From NCBI GenBank assembly GCA_016841955.1, contig JAENYE010000003.1, positions 126,497-190,496 of the forward strand: a DNA stretch of 64,000 nt, in the 5' to 3' direction. Each line of letters starts with the position of its first letter. Positions within the stretch are counted from its first letter, which is position 1. Positions 8,308-16,446 of this stretch are shown in pieces. A program made the position numbers and the translations under genes. This DNA is from Methanobacteriota archaeon. Lineage in GTDB: Archaea; Halobacteriota; Methanomicrobia; Methanomicrobiales; Methanoculleaceae. The notes beneath the pieces were generated by a model. It saw only the letters and a program-made list of their open reading frames with translations. It was not told the DNA's origin and made no database searches.

Positions 8308-9546
8308 ATTACTCTGGAAGATCTGCAGGGAAGAGCGATCTACATCGAGAGTTACGGGTGCACCTATAACCACGCCGACACCCGGAGGCTCGCGGCGATA
8401 CTGGAAGGCCTCGGCTGCAGGCTGACCGGGCCGGACGAGGCGGATGCCGTGATCGTCAATACCTGCACGGTGATCGGCGCGACCGAGCGGAAGATGATGC
8501 GGCGTCTTGCGGCGTTTGCCGGTCGGGATCTCTACGTGACCGGGTGCATGCCGCTCGTCCAGATGGAGTTGATCAACTCGGTCTGCACGCCGCACGTCAT
8601 CCACCCGGACGAGATTCACGAGCGCTACGGCGGCGTCGGCACCCCCGGTCCGGGAGCGGTCGGCGTGGTGCAGGTGGCGAGCGGGTGCGTCGGCCGGTGC
8701 AGTTACTGCATCACCCGGCTCGCCCGGGGGCGGCTCAAGAGCGCGCCGCCCGAAGAGATCCTCGATGCCGTCCGGGGCCTTGCCGCGTCGGGCGCCTATG
8801 AGATCCAGCTGACCGGGCAGGACGTGGCTGCCTGGGGGCTCGATCGGGGCGAGTCGCTCCCCGACCTCCTGCGGGCGATCGCAGACGTCCCCGGACGGTT
8901 CGCCGTCCGGCTGGGGATGATGCACCCGGCCTCGGTGCTCGGGATCCTCGGGCCGCTCGTCGACGCCTGCGGGAGCGATAAGGTCTTCCGGTTCCTCCAC
9001 CTCCCCGTCCAGTCGGGCTCCGATGCTGTCCTCGAACGGATGCAGCGCGGCTACCGTGCGGCCGACGTCACAAAGATCGTCGATACGTTCCGGGAGCGCT
9101 ACCCGGATATGATGATCTCGTCCGACTTCATCACCGGGTTTCCCGGGGAGACGGACGAGGAGTTCCGGGAGACGCTCGAACTCCTGCAGCGTGCGGCGTT
9201 TGTGAAGGTGAACATCACCCGCTACTCCCGGCGGCCCGGCACGCCTGCCGCCGCCCTGAAAGACCTCCCCGACCGGATACGCAAAGACCGGTCCAGGGCG
9301 TTACTTTTCGAGGCGAACCGGATCTACGACCGCTACAACGAGCGCTGGATCGGGCGGGAGACACCGGTCGTTGCGACCGAGAAGAACGCGTCCGGGTCGA
9401 CCGTCTGCCGCAACCCCTGCTACCTCAATGTCGTCATAGGAGAGGACCTGCCGTTCGGGTTCTCCGGGAGGGCGGTGATCAGCAACAACCGGCGGCACTA
9501 CGTCACCGGCACCCTGGTCCTATCAGATGCCGGGCACGGGGTTTAG
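8308..9546 (+). CDS. MiaB/MtaB-family tRNA methylthiotransferase, non-canonical start
   Basis: This is a radical-SAM enzyme that adds a methylthio group to modified adenosine 37 of tRNA, probably the archaeal t6A-specific branch. All domains are visible. The N-terminal domain has three cluster cysteines (Cys18 in ESYGCTYNHAD, Cys53 in NTCTVIG, Cys80 in TGCMP). The radical-SAM triad is Cys127, Cys131 and Cys134 in CVGRCSYC. A C-terminal TRAM-like segment follows. The first standard start in this frame is GTG at 8449, which would remove Cys18. The frame is open back to 8230 with no ATG, GTG or TTG. ATT at 8308, 9 nt after AGGGAG, or ATT at 8302 are the best candidates. An assembly error is the alternative. 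Confidence 0.85.
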   Translation: MTLEDLQGRAIYIESYGCTYNHADTRRLAAILEGLGCRLTGPDEADAVIVNTCTVIGATERKMMRRLAAFAGRDLYVTGCMPLVQMELINSVCTPHVIHPDEIHERYGGVGTPGPGAVGVVQVASGCVGRCSYCITRLARGRLKSAPPEEILDAVRGLAASGAYEIQLTGQDVAAWGLDRGESLPDLLRAIADVPGRFAVRLGMMHPASVLGILGPLVDACGSDKVFRFLHLPVQSGSDAVLERMQRGYRAADVTKIVDTFRERYPDMMISSDFITGFPGETDEEFRETLELLQRAAFVKVNITRYSRRPGTPAAALKDLPDRIRKDRSRALLFEANRIYDRYNERWIGRETPVVATEKNASGSTVCRNPCYLNVVIGEDLPFGFSGRAVISNNRRHYVTGTLVLSDAGHGV

Positions 9547-9588
9547 CCCCACCGAAACTTTTTCTTCCGGCGAAGCGTATCCTCTTCC

Positions 9589-10032
9589 ATGCAGGGGATC
9601 ACCGGGCACGAACTCTCCTCGAAGAAGGCTGAATACCTCAAATACATCTATATGCAGAGCGACGTCGTGAAGACGACCGAGATCGCCACCCACTTCTCGG
9701 TCGCGCCCTCGACGGTGACAAAGGCGCTTACGGAGATCGCAAAGGCAGGATACATCAAGCATACGCCCTATCGCGGTGTGAGACTCACAACTCTTGGCAC
9801 CGACTACGCCCGGTTCCTGATCCGGCGTCACAGGATCGTCGCCCTGATGCTCAGCCACTACGGGCTTGAGCCCGGCGAAGCCTGCAGCGAGGCGAAGAAG
9901 ATCGAGCAGTGCTTCTCAAAGGACCTCACCAACAGGATGTGTACGTCGCTCGGGCACCCGATAATGAGCGTCTGCGGGGAGATCGAGCACGATCACCGTT
10001 GCTGCTGCCCTTCCGGCGACGGGCAGAGGTGA
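9589..10032 (+). CDS. DtxR/MntR-family metal-dependent transcriptional regulator
   Basis: This is a metalloregulator of 147 residues. Residues 8-65 form the DtxR winged helix (SSKKAEYLKYIYMQ, then TTEIATHFSVAPSTVTKALT). Residues 70-125 form the dimerisation and metal-binding part, with RRHRIVALMLSHYGLEPGEAC and conserved Glu and His. The C-terminal SH3-like domain of long DtxR proteins is absent. The tail instead holds EIEHDHRCCCPSG, a cluster of His and Cys that could bind metal. It sits directly upstream of the znuABC-like operon on the same strand and probably represses it when Zn, Mn or Fe is plentiful. Confidence 0.88.
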   Translation: MQGITGHELSSKKAEYLKYIYMQSDVVKTTEIATHFSVAPSTVTKALTEIAKAGYIKHTPYRGVRLTTLGTDYARFLIRRHRIVALMLSHYGLEPGEACSEAKKIEQCFSKDLTNRMCTSLGHPIMSVCGEIEHDHRCCCPSGDGQR

Positions 10033-10039
10033 CTGCAAA

Positions 10040-10049
10040 ACGTTTTTAT
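10040..10049 (+). promoter_or_regulatory. TATA box upstream of the metal importer operon
   Basis: CGTTTTTATC precedes the importer by 50-60 bp. Just downstream, near 10069-10084, TTAGGC and GCCAA flank a 4-bp spacer and form a weak inverted repeat that could be a DtxR-type operator. The operator part is speculative. Confidence 0.4.
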
Positions 10050-10099
10050 CTTCGCATAGAAGAAAATTTAGGCCCATGCCAAGTCTGGAGTGAAGAACG

Positions 10100-11002
10100 A
10101 TGGGATCGCAGGATAAAAACAGCACCACCTCTTTCTCGCTCATTGCAGCCGCATTCATAGTCCTCCTGCTGACAGCAGCCACGGCGGGGTGCACCGGGAC
10201 CGAGCGGCAACAGGACGGACGGGTCGTCGTCGCGGTCACCATACCGCCCGAGCAGGAGTTCGTGGAGCGGGTGGGGGGCGATCACGTCCGTGTTATCCTG
10301 CTGGTGCCGCCGGGAGCCGACCCGCACACCTACGAACCTCCGCCGGGAGTCCTCGCCGAAGTCGCGGAGGCGGACATGTATGCCGTGGTGGGTTCGGGGA
10401 TAGAGTTCGAACTCGCCTGGCAGGAGAAGATCGCCGCCCTGAACCCCGACATGCTGATCGTCGACTGCTCGCACGGCGTCGACCTGATCGCGACCGGGGA
10501 AGGCGGCCACCCGGGGACCGACCCCCACATCTGGCTCTCGCCCAAAAACGCGAAGGTAATGGTCGAGAACATCCGCGAGGGGCTCGCAGAGGTCGACCCG
10601 GCAAACGCCGACGACTACAACCGGAGCGCCGGGGTATACCAGGAGGACCTCGATGCCCTGGACGCGGAGATCGCCGGGGCGCTCGCCGAATCGGGGGTGA
10701 AAAAGGTCATGGTCTACCACTCGTCGTGGGCCTACCTTGCCCGGGACTACGGTCTTGTCGAGGTCCCTATCGAGGACGAGGGGAAAGAGCCCTCCCCACA
10801 GAGGATAGAGCACCTCGTCGCGCAGGCGAAAGATGAGCATATCAGGGTGATATTCGCGTCGCCCGAGCACTCCACCCGGAGCGCCGAGGTTATCGCGGAC
10901 GAGATCGGCGGCACCGTGGTGCTGGTGAGCCCGCTCGCGAAAGACTACCTGGAGAACATGCGGCACGTAGCCTCGGCATTCGCAGAGAGCGGCAGACCAT
11001 GA
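10100..11002 (+). CDS. znuA: metal ABC transporter substrate-binding lipoprotein (ZnuA family)
   Basis: This extracytoplasmic binding protein captures zinc or manganese for import. The 300-residue sequence begins with a signal peptide ending in a lipobox, LTAATAGC, with Cys31 as the lipidation site. The family metal ligands are recognisable: His in PPGADPHTYEPPP (about residue 75), His in DPHIWLSPKNAK (about 142), a His near HSSWAYLARDYG (about 208), and an acidic residue in FASPEHSTRSAE near 255. There is no His-rich loop of the kind seen in many zinc-specific ZnuA proteins, so manganese is also possible. The stop overlaps the ATPase start by 4 nt. Confidence 0.9.
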   Translation: MGSQDKNSTTSFSLIAAAFIVLLLTAATAGCTGTERQQDGRVVVAVTIPPEQEFVERVGGDHVRVILLVPPGADPHTYEPPPGVLAEVAEADMYAVVGSGIEFELAWQEKIAALNPDMLIVDCSHGVDLIATGEGGHPGTDPHIWLSPKNAKVMVENIREGLAEVDPANADDYNRSAGVYQEDLDALDAEIAGALAESGVKKVMVYHSSWAYLARDYGLVEVPIEDEGKEPSPQRIEHLVAQAKDEHIRVIFASPEHSTRSAEVIADEIGGTVVLVSPLAKDYLENMRHVASAFAESGRP

Positions 11003-11766
11003 GCACCCCCGTGATCGAGGTCGATGATGTCTGGGTCAGGCTGCGCGGCCACACCGTGCTCGAGGGGGTGAGCCTCGTCGTCTACCCGGGCGATTTCTAC
11101 GCCATTATCGGGCCGAACGGTGGCGGCAAAACGACGCTCCTCCGGGTGATCCTCGGCCTCCTCGCCCCCTCCCGCGGCGTAGTCCGGATCCTCGGCAGCA
11201 CGGAGGCCCGGATGCGTAAGGACCTCGGCTACGTCCCCCAGTTCCGGACGTTCGACTTCGATTACCCCATCACCGTGCGGGAGATGGTCCTCTCCGGCCG
11301 CCTCGGCCACATCGCCCGCAGGCCCCGGCGCTACGACGAAAAAGACCACGCCCGGACGGAAGAGGCGCTCGAGACGATGCACATCGCCGATCTTGCCGAC
11401 CGGCAGATCAGGGACCTCTCGGGCGGTGAGCAGCAGCGGGCGATCATCGCCCGGGCGCTCGTAGGCGACCCGAAGGTTCTGCTCCTCGACGAACCGACGG
11501 TCTACGTGGACGCCCCGACGGCGGCGCAGTTCTACGGGATCCTTGATGGGCTCCGCGACCGGATGGCGATCGTCCTCGTGACCCACGACATCGGGGTGAT
11601 CCCGGAGCACGTGACCAAGGTCGCCTGCCTGAACCGGCGCCTCTATACGCACGACACGAACGAGCTCACGGCGGATATGCTCGAGGCCGCGTACCACTGC
11701 CCGGTGGACCTGATCGCCCACGGGGTTCCGCACCGGGTCTTTTCGGAACACTCAAGGGAGGAGTGA
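10999..11766 (+). CDS. znuC: metal ABC transporter ATP-binding protein (ZnuC family)
   Basis: This 255-residue ATPase powers the metal importer. Walker A is GPNGGGKTT (about residues 38-46), the Q-loop is VPQFRTFDFDYP, the ABC signature is LSGGEQQR (about 140-147), Walker B is VLLLDEP, and the switch His is in VTHDIG. Its start overlaps the znuA stop (ATGA), and its own stop overlaps the permease start, which indicates one co-translated operon. The C-terminal YHCPVDLIAHGVPHR tail includes His and Cys and is typical of archaeal members. Confidence 0.93.
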   Translation: MSTPVIEVDDVWVRLRGHTVLEGVSLVVYPGDFYAIIGPNGGGKTTLLRVILGLLAPSRGVVRILGSTEARMRKDLGYVPQFRTFDFDYPITVREMVLSGRLGHIARRPRRYDEKDHARTEEALETMHIADLADRQIRDLSGGEQQRAIIARALVGDPKVLLLDEPTVYVDAPTAAQFYGILDGLRDRMAIVLVTHDIGVIPEHVTKVACLNRRLYTHDTNELTADMLEAAYHCPVDLIAHGVPHRVFSEHSREE

Positions 11767-12578
11767 GTCTGCTCGAAATACTCGGGTTTGAGTTCTTCAG
11801 GAACGCCCTGATCGCCGGGGTGCTTGCGAGCGTCGCCTGCGGCATCATCGGCACCTATGTCGTGGTGCGGCGGATGGTCTCGGTCAGCGGCGGCATCTCC
11901 CACGCAGCCTTCGGGGGGATCGGCCTCGGCTACTTCCTCGGGATCGATCCGCTTCTCGGCGCCGCCGGGTTCACCGTGGCGACAGCACTCGGGATGGGCG
12001 CGCTCCAGCTCCGGGCCCGGCAGCAGATGGATACCCTCATCGGGGCGGTCTGGGCGGCCGGGATGGCCATAGGCATCCTCTTCGTCTACTTAACACCGGG
12101 GTTCGCCCCCGACCTCTTCTCCTACCTCTTCGGGAACATCCTCCTCGTGCCGCGGGGGGACATCCTGCTGATGGCGGTCCTCGTCGTCATCATCGTCGCC
12201 GTCGTGGCCTGCCTCTACAGGGAGCTCCAGGCGATCACCTTCGACCCGGATTACGCAACGGTCATGAACCTGCCGGTCGAGCGGCTCTCGCTCCTCCTCC
12301 TCGTGCTGATTGCCCTCACGGTGGTGATGCTGATCCGGGTGGTGGGGATCATCCTGGTGATCGCGCTCCTCACGCTCCCGGCGGCGATCAGCCGCCTCTA
12401 CACAACCCGGATCAGGAGCATGATGCTTCTCGCCGTCGCCCTAGGCATCATCTTTTCCATGACGGGGATCTGGCTCTCCTACCTTTTGAACGTCCCGTCG
12501 GGGGCTACGATCATTCTCGTGAGCACGCTCGCGTATGCGGGCGCCCTCGGGGTCGAACGCCTCCGGCAGGGCGATTGA
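11763..12578 (+). CDS. znuB: metal ABC transporter permease (ZnuB/MntB family)
   Basis: This 271-residue membrane permease forms the transport channel for zinc or manganese. About eight or nine hydrophobic segments are visible. The N-terminal signature GIIGTYVVVRRMVSVSGGIS (about residues 25-44) and the coupling segment ALLTLPAAISRL (about 200-211) are typical of the ABC-3 family. Translation starts at a GTG that overlaps the ATPase stop. It is the last gene of the dtxR-znuACB block. Confidence 0.93.
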   Translation: MSLLEILGFEFFRNALIAGVLASVACGIIGTYVVVRRMVSVSGGISHAAFGGIGLGYFLGIDPLLGAAGFTVATALGMGALQLRARQQMDTLIGAVWAAGMAIGILFVYLTPGFAPDLFSYLFGNILLVPRGDILLMAVLVVIIVAVVACLYRELQAITFDPDYATVMNLPVERLSLLLLVLIALTVVMLIRVVGIILVIALLTLPAAISRLYTTRIRSMMLLAVALGIIFSMTGIWLSYLLNVPSGATIILVSTLAYAGALGVERLRQGD

Positions 12579-12607
12579 CAACAATCTACGCGAGAGGACA
12601 ACGGGGC

Positions 12608-12686
12608 CTCACGCGAAGGACGCGAAGCCGCGAAGACTGCCTGTATCCATCCACTGAATTTCGCGTTCTTCGCGGCTTCGCGTGAG
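12608..12686. repeat. intergenic inverted repeat
   Basis: The left arm (12608-12636) and right arm (12661-12686) both contain CTCACGCGAA and AGCCGCGAAGA in mirrored order. They could form a long hairpin with about 24 nt between them. Related words (GAAGCCGCGAAGAAC) occur at about 1951-1965. It may terminate the metal importer transcript. Confidence 0.6.
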
Positions 12687-12747
12687 TTTGAGTATCAATG
12701 GACAAACCGGTGCGCTTATGCCGGCGTACGCAAGAGGTGAGTGAGCA

Positions 12748-13272
12748 ATGGATCCGATCATCGAAGAGGGATACGCCCGGCTCCTCGAGACCCTCGGGGA
12801 CCTGCAGGCGAAGAAGGAAGAGTCGGCCTCGGAACTCCGGGGTAACGTAGGAGCCCTCCTTGCGCGGATGGCTGCCGATACGGCGCCGGTCGTGAAGCAG
12901 ATCGGCCTGGAGATGCTCCGGCGCGCAAAGAGGGAGGCATCCGGGGAGCTCTACGACCAGGAGTTCTACGAGAAGAAGATGATCGCCCTCGGGAAGGCTG
13001 AACCGCTCCCGTACCGCCCGGACGACCCGAGCAAGCCCGTCGATGCGCAGATATGCGTCCTCGACGAAGACGGGGCCTTCCACGAGCTGATGTACACCAC
13101 CACCGAGATCCGGACCGATTCGTATCTAAGCCCCCTGACACCGGAGGAGGCGTTCGACGTCTACGGCTACGACCTCGTCTTCATGCTCTACCGGGCGCTT
13201 TATGAGTATGCAAAGAAGGAGGAGGAACTGATGGCCGCGCTCGCGCGGACGCTCGAGTATCTCGGCTCCTGA
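12748..13272 (+). CDS. hypothetical protein
   Basis: This is a cytoplasmic protein of 174 residues that I do not recognise. The N-terminal 70 residues are predicted helical and charged (MDPIIEEGYARLLETLGD). The middle, at residues 90-130, looks like a small beta domain (DAQICVLDEDGAFHELMY). The C-terminus is again helical, with a YDLVFMLYRALYEYAKKEEE stretch. A GAGGTG Shine-Dalgarno-like motif precedes the ATG. It stands alone between the metal importer and a repeat-rich gap. It could be specific to Methanomicrobiales. Confidence 0.6.
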   Translation: MDPIIEEGYARLLETLGDLQAKKEESASELRGNVGALLARMAADTAPVVKQIGLEMLRRAKREASGELYDQEFYEKKMIALGKAEPLPYRPDDPSKPVDAQICVLDEDGAFHELMYTTTEIRTDSYLSPLTPEEAFDVYGYDLVFMLYRALYEYAKKEEELMAALARTLEYLGS

Positions 13273-13397
13273 AAATCTTTTTTCTGAAGATGGTCCCCGG
13301 ATTTCGAGGGGGCGCCGGGTGCAGCGGGCATCCCTGGAGGTTTTGAGTCACTGCATGCGTGTTGCCATAAAAGGACGGGCTGGACTCGATCAAAAGC

Positions 13398-13560
13398 CCG
13401 GTGCAGTGGACCGTGGGAGTATCACACCTCCGGTGCTCGAACTCCGCCTCCCCCTCCGGGGCACGCGTCGTTTATCGCCATTGGGGGGGCGGGGACAGGG
13501 GAAGGGGTCTCCCCCCTCCCCTCACGGCGATACTCACTGGAAACCCGTGCACGGGTTCGT
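13398..13560. repeat. intergenic palindromic repeat element (copy B)
   Basis: This copy begins with GTGCAGTGGACCGTGGGAGT (13401-13420), identical to 55858-55877. It contains a GGGACAGGGGAAGGGGTCTC segment close to the one in the 55.9 kb copy. Its outer arms GAGTATC (13417-13423) and GATACTC are inverted. It ends with GAAACCCGTGCACGGG, like the GAAATCCGTGC ends of the 23.8 and 55.9 kb copies. No coding potential is apparent in 13273-13692. Confidence 0.7.
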
Positions 13561-13692
13561 GGTGTCCCGAAGAGCAATGGGTGGGACACCCCGAGGTTGG
13601 GAAGTCGCAGGACCTCAGAGAGCGCCCGGCAGGGACAGGACACCGTGGTCAACACGACGGCCTCCGACCTGCCTTCTCGCATCCCTGTCTCC

Positions 13693-14145
13693 TCACCGGC
13701 GCCCGAAGATCGGAAACATCGGTTCCAGGAGGTCACGCCCGGCTCCGAGCGCCGTGAGCGGATACGACCGCGTAAACTGCCGGCCGTCGTCATCCTCGTA
13801 AGTGACGACCGCTTTTGCCTCAACGACCATAGAAGCGAGGCCAAAGCCGGATTCCTCGTCCGGGTCAAGCGAAGCGATCTCGAAATCGATGTCGAGCGGG
13901 ACGAGGGCGACGCGGATGTTCTGCGCCCTTGCGGTGCCCGTATTGGTGACGATGATCTCCCGCGCATCTTTCGAGAGATCCACAGTGACGAGCGGGTAGT
14001 TGCCGGCATCCCCCATGATGCGGAAGCTCATCAGGAGAACGAGCACAAAGACCAGCGCGATGAGGGCGAAGAAAACGTTGATGAAGAGCAGCCCGAGCGT
14101 GATGAGGGCGCCCATCACCAGAACGATCTTCTGGTTCTTTTCCAT
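13693..14145 (-). CDS. hypothetical membrane protein with extracytoplasmic beta domain
   Basis: This 150-residue protein has one long hydrophobic region at residues 6-43 (probably two closely spaced transmembrane helices). A soluble domain of about 90 residues follows, with a beta-rich pattern (REIIVTNTGTARAQNIRVAL) that resembles CARDB-like adhesion or immunoglobulin-type folds. A TATA-like TTATAA on the minus strand at about 14169-14177 suggests a leaderless transcript. It is divergent to serS with separate promoters. Function is unknown. Confidence 0.6.
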   Translation of the reverse strand: MEKNQKIVLVMGALITLGLLFINVFFALIALVFVLVLLMSFRIMGDAGNYPLVTVDLSKDAREIIVTNTGTARAQNIRVALVPLDIDFEIASLDPDEESGFGLASMVVEAKAVVTYEDDDGRQFTRSYPLTALGAGRDLLEPMFPIFGRR

Positions 14146-14258
14146 GCTAGATGAGTTGGTTCGCCTGAAATTATAAGAGTAGGTTTCGGGGGGAGAAGGC
14201 AGGACGTGATCAGGGCACAGTCCGGGGGATCACCTGCACTCATCCCGCAGAAGGGCAA

Positions 14259-14278
14259 CATGACCATATACCGTCATG
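14259..14278 (+). promoter_or_regulatory. serS promoter with TATA box inside an inverted repeat
   Basis: CATGAC at 14259-14264 and GTCATG at 14273-14278 are perfect inverted arms around an 8-bp spacer that is the TATA box (CATATACC). The serS ATG is 23 bp further on, so a transcript would begin about 10 nt before it. A dimeric repressor bound here would block the TATA-binding protein. Confidence 0.6.
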
Positions 14279-14300
14279 GCGAAGTACGTACAGAGACAGT

Positions 14301-15578
14301 ATGCTTGAGTTGAAGTTCGTTCGTGCACACCCCGAGATCGTCAGGGCAGACCTCACGAAGAGGGGAGATACCGAGAAACTGGCCTGGGTCGACGAGGTGC
14401 TGGAGATGGACCGGAGGGCACGGGAACTCACCGTGAAGATCGGAGACCTGCGCAACCGGAGAAACGTTATATCCCGCGAGATCAGCCAGGCGAGAAAGGC
14501 GGGAAAGGATATCGCGGGGCTTCTTGCCGAGGCAGCGGACCTCCCCGCGCGGGTCAAGGAGGCGGAGGCGGAGCGCGATACGCTCACCGAAGCGGTGAGG
14601 TACCGCCTGATGCGGCTCCCGAACATCCTGCACGAGAGCGTGCCCGTCGGCAAGGACGATACCGAGAACGTCGAGGTCCGGCGGTGGGGTGAACCGAAAA
14701 TTCCCGCGTTCGACCTGAAGAACCACGGCGCGCTCGCCGTCGAGCATGACTGGGCGGACTTCGAACGCGCGGCAAAGATTGCCGGATCCGGGTTTTACTT
14801 CTTGAAGGGCAGGCTCGCCCTGCTTGACATGGCTCTGCAGCGGTTTTCGATGGATCTCCTCGTCAAGCGCGGATATACCCCGGTGATTCCTCCCTACATG
14901 CTGAACCGGGCCGCGTACGAGGGCGTGACCGACCTCGCCGACTTCGAGAACGTCATGTACAAGATCGACGGCGAGGACGAGTACCTCATCGCGACGAGCG
15001 AGCACCCGATGGCCGCGATGTATAGCGACGAGATCTTCGAGGAGAAGGATCTGCCGCTCCGGCTTGCAGGGCTGAGCCCGTGTTTCCGGCGCGAGATCGG
15101 GGCGCACGGGATCGATACGAAAGGCCTCTTCCGAGTCCACCAGTTCCACAAAGTGGAGCAGTTCGTCTATGCCACGCCGGAGCAGTCCTGGGACCTCCAC
15201 GAAGAACTGATGGCGAACGCCGAGGAGGTCTTCCAGCAGCTCGGCCTCCCCTACCGGGTCGTCTCGATCTGCACGGGGGATATCGGGACCGTCGCCGCAA
15301 AGAAGTACGACCTCGAGGTCTGGATGCCGCGCGAGGAGCGCTACCGCGAAGCGGTATCGTGCTCGAACTGCACGGCCTACCAGGCGGTCAGGCTGAACAT
15401 CAAGGTGCGCGACCCCGTCGAATTCACCTCGAAGCGCTACGTGCACACCCTCAACAGCACTGCGATCGCAACGTCGCGCGCGATCCGGGCGATCCTCGAG
15501 AACTACCAGAACGAGGACGGCTCGGTCACGGTCCCCGAAGCCCTCAGGCCGTACCTCTACGGCGAGGAGATGCTGTAG
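14301..15578 (+). CDS. serS: seryl-tRNA synthetase (common class II type)
   Basis: SerRS attaches serine to tRNA-Ser. This 425-residue protein is the ordinary bacterial/archaeal type, not the rare zinc-dependent methanogen type. Residues 1-105 form the two-helix coiled-coil arm that grips the tRNA variable arm (GDLRNRRNVISREISQARKA). The catalytic core follows, with motif 2 in LSPCFRREIGAHGIDTKGLF (about residues 258-277) and motif 3 in NSTAIATSRAIRAILENYQ (about 390-408). It appears monocistronic, with its own promoter and a probable terminator behind it. Confidence 0.95.
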   Translation: MLELKFVRAHPEIVRADLTKRGDTEKLAWVDEVLEMDRRARELTVKIGDLRNRRNVISREISQARKAGKDIAGLLAEAADLPARVKEAEAERDTLTEAVRYRLMRLPNILHESVPVGKDDTENVEVRRWGEPKIPAFDLKNHGALAVEHDWADFERAAKIAGSGFYFLKGRLALLDMALQRFSMDLLVKRGYTPVIPPYMLNRAAYEGVTDLADFENVMYKIDGEDEYLIATSEHPMAAMYSDEIFEEKDLPLRLAGLSPCFRREIGAHGIDTKGLFRVHQFHKVEQFVYATPEQSWDLHEELMANAEEVFQQLGLPYRVVSICTGDIGTVAAKKYDLEVWMPREERYREAVSCSNCTAYQAVRLNIKVRDPVEFTSKRYVHTLNSTAIATSRAIRAILENYQNEDGSVTVPEALRPYLYGEEML

Positions 15579-15587
15579 GCTGCCCGG

Positions 15588-15617
15588 GGCCGTGAGAGGC
15601 CGATAACATTCTTTTTT
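15588..15617 (+). terminator. probable serS terminator
   Basis: A short GGCC-GTGAGA-GGCC hairpin (15588-15601) is followed by a T-run (CTTTTTT) at 15611-15617, ten bases after the serS stop. Confidence 0.5.
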
Positions 15618-15619
15618 GG

Positions 15620-15744
15620 TTCGGCTGGAACGTGGCGGCCTGTCACGAGGCAGGGGCCAGAAGGTACTACGCCCCGGGCACGGATTCCCACCGGGATGCT
15701 ATACCCGGTGGAGGAAACCCCTTCCAGCAGGCCGGCCCCGCACC
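15620..15744. other. structured non-coding stretch between convergent genes
   Basis: A perfect 8-bp hairpin, CCACCGGG-ATGCTATA-CCCGGTGG, occupies about 15689-15712. It lies inside a larger weak pairing of GGCGGCCTG (from about 15633) with CAGGCCGGCC (about 15728-15737). In reverse complement the part GGAATCCGTGCCCGGG resembles the ends of the window's repeat family. It may be a diverged repeat copy, a bidirectional terminator or a small RNA. Sequence alone does not decide. Confidence 0.35.
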
Positions 15745-16446
15745 TTATGGGATCGTCCGGACGATCCGCTCCTTCGTCACCTTCCCGGCGATGACGCGGG
15801 CAAGGGCAAGGAGCCCGATCCCGACTGCCGCGAGGACCGCCTCCGTCATCACCGAGATGCCCGGCCCGCCAGATACGATTCCCTGGAGCCCGGCGATCAG
15901 GAAGATGAACCCGAATATGAAGATGAACCCGAGGATCTGGTTCTCCCGCATCCCGAGTGCGAGCTGGGCCGCGCCGATGAGCCCGGCCGCGGCGGCGATC
16001 CAGACCGGGACGACGGCCGCGATGTGAAGGAGGAGCAGGGGTTCGGCGGCGACAGGAGTCCCCGAAAGGGTGGAGACCGCCGCGATGGTCACTGCGGCCG
16101 AGAGGAGGGTCGTCAGGTACGCCGGCACGGCAACCCCGAGCGCCTTCCCCTCCCAGAGACCGTGGAGGGAGACCGGAGCGCAGAGGAGCGTCTCGATGGT
16201 GCCGTCCCGCTTTTCACGGAGGAAGGCGTCGGCGCAGAAGAGATAGCCCATAAAGACCCCGACAGGGAGGATGATCGCGGCGATGGCGCCGGCAACGGCC
16301 GCAGCGTCTCCACCGGCGCCCGCAGCGATCCCGAGGGCCGACATGACCGGGAACCAGACGGAGAAGATGAGCGCGGTGATGACGATGCTCCTGTTCCGGA
16401 GGGCGAGCCGCATCTCGCGGCCGGCTATGACGCCGAGGGTGTTCAT
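15745..16446 (-). CDS. ABC-2 type transporter permease
   Basis: This 233-residue membrane protein has about six hydrophobic segments and is probably the channel part of an ABC exporter. The segment LFCADAFLREKRDGTIETLLCAPVS (residues 69-93) carries the E-K-R-x-G-T-x-E-x-L-L motif typical of ABC-2 and NatB-like permeases. Its start overlaps the ATPase stop by 4 nt (GTG/ATG within TGA context), so it partners the upstream ATPase. The substrate is unknown; drug, lipid or Na+ export are the usual roles for this group. Confidence 0.88.
   Translation of the reverse strand: MNTLGVIAGREMRLALRNRSIVITALIFSVWFPVMSALGIAAGAGGDAAAVAGAIAAIILPVGVFMGYLFCADAFLREKRDGTIETLLCAPVSLHGLWEGKALGVAVPAYLTTLLSAAVTIAAVSTLSGTPVAAEPLLLLHIAAVVPVWIAAAAGLIGAAQLALGMRENQILGFIFIFGFIFLIAGLQGIVSGGPGISVMTEAVLAAVGIGLLALARVIAGKVTKERIVRTIP

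Noticed and set aside
10069-10084. Confident DtxR operator
   Set aside because: The inverted repeat has only three strong base pairs on each side; it was mentioned only as a weak possibility.
15620-15744. RNase P RNA or SRP RNA
   Set aside because: It is far too short and lacks the conserved cores; only a hairpin is present.
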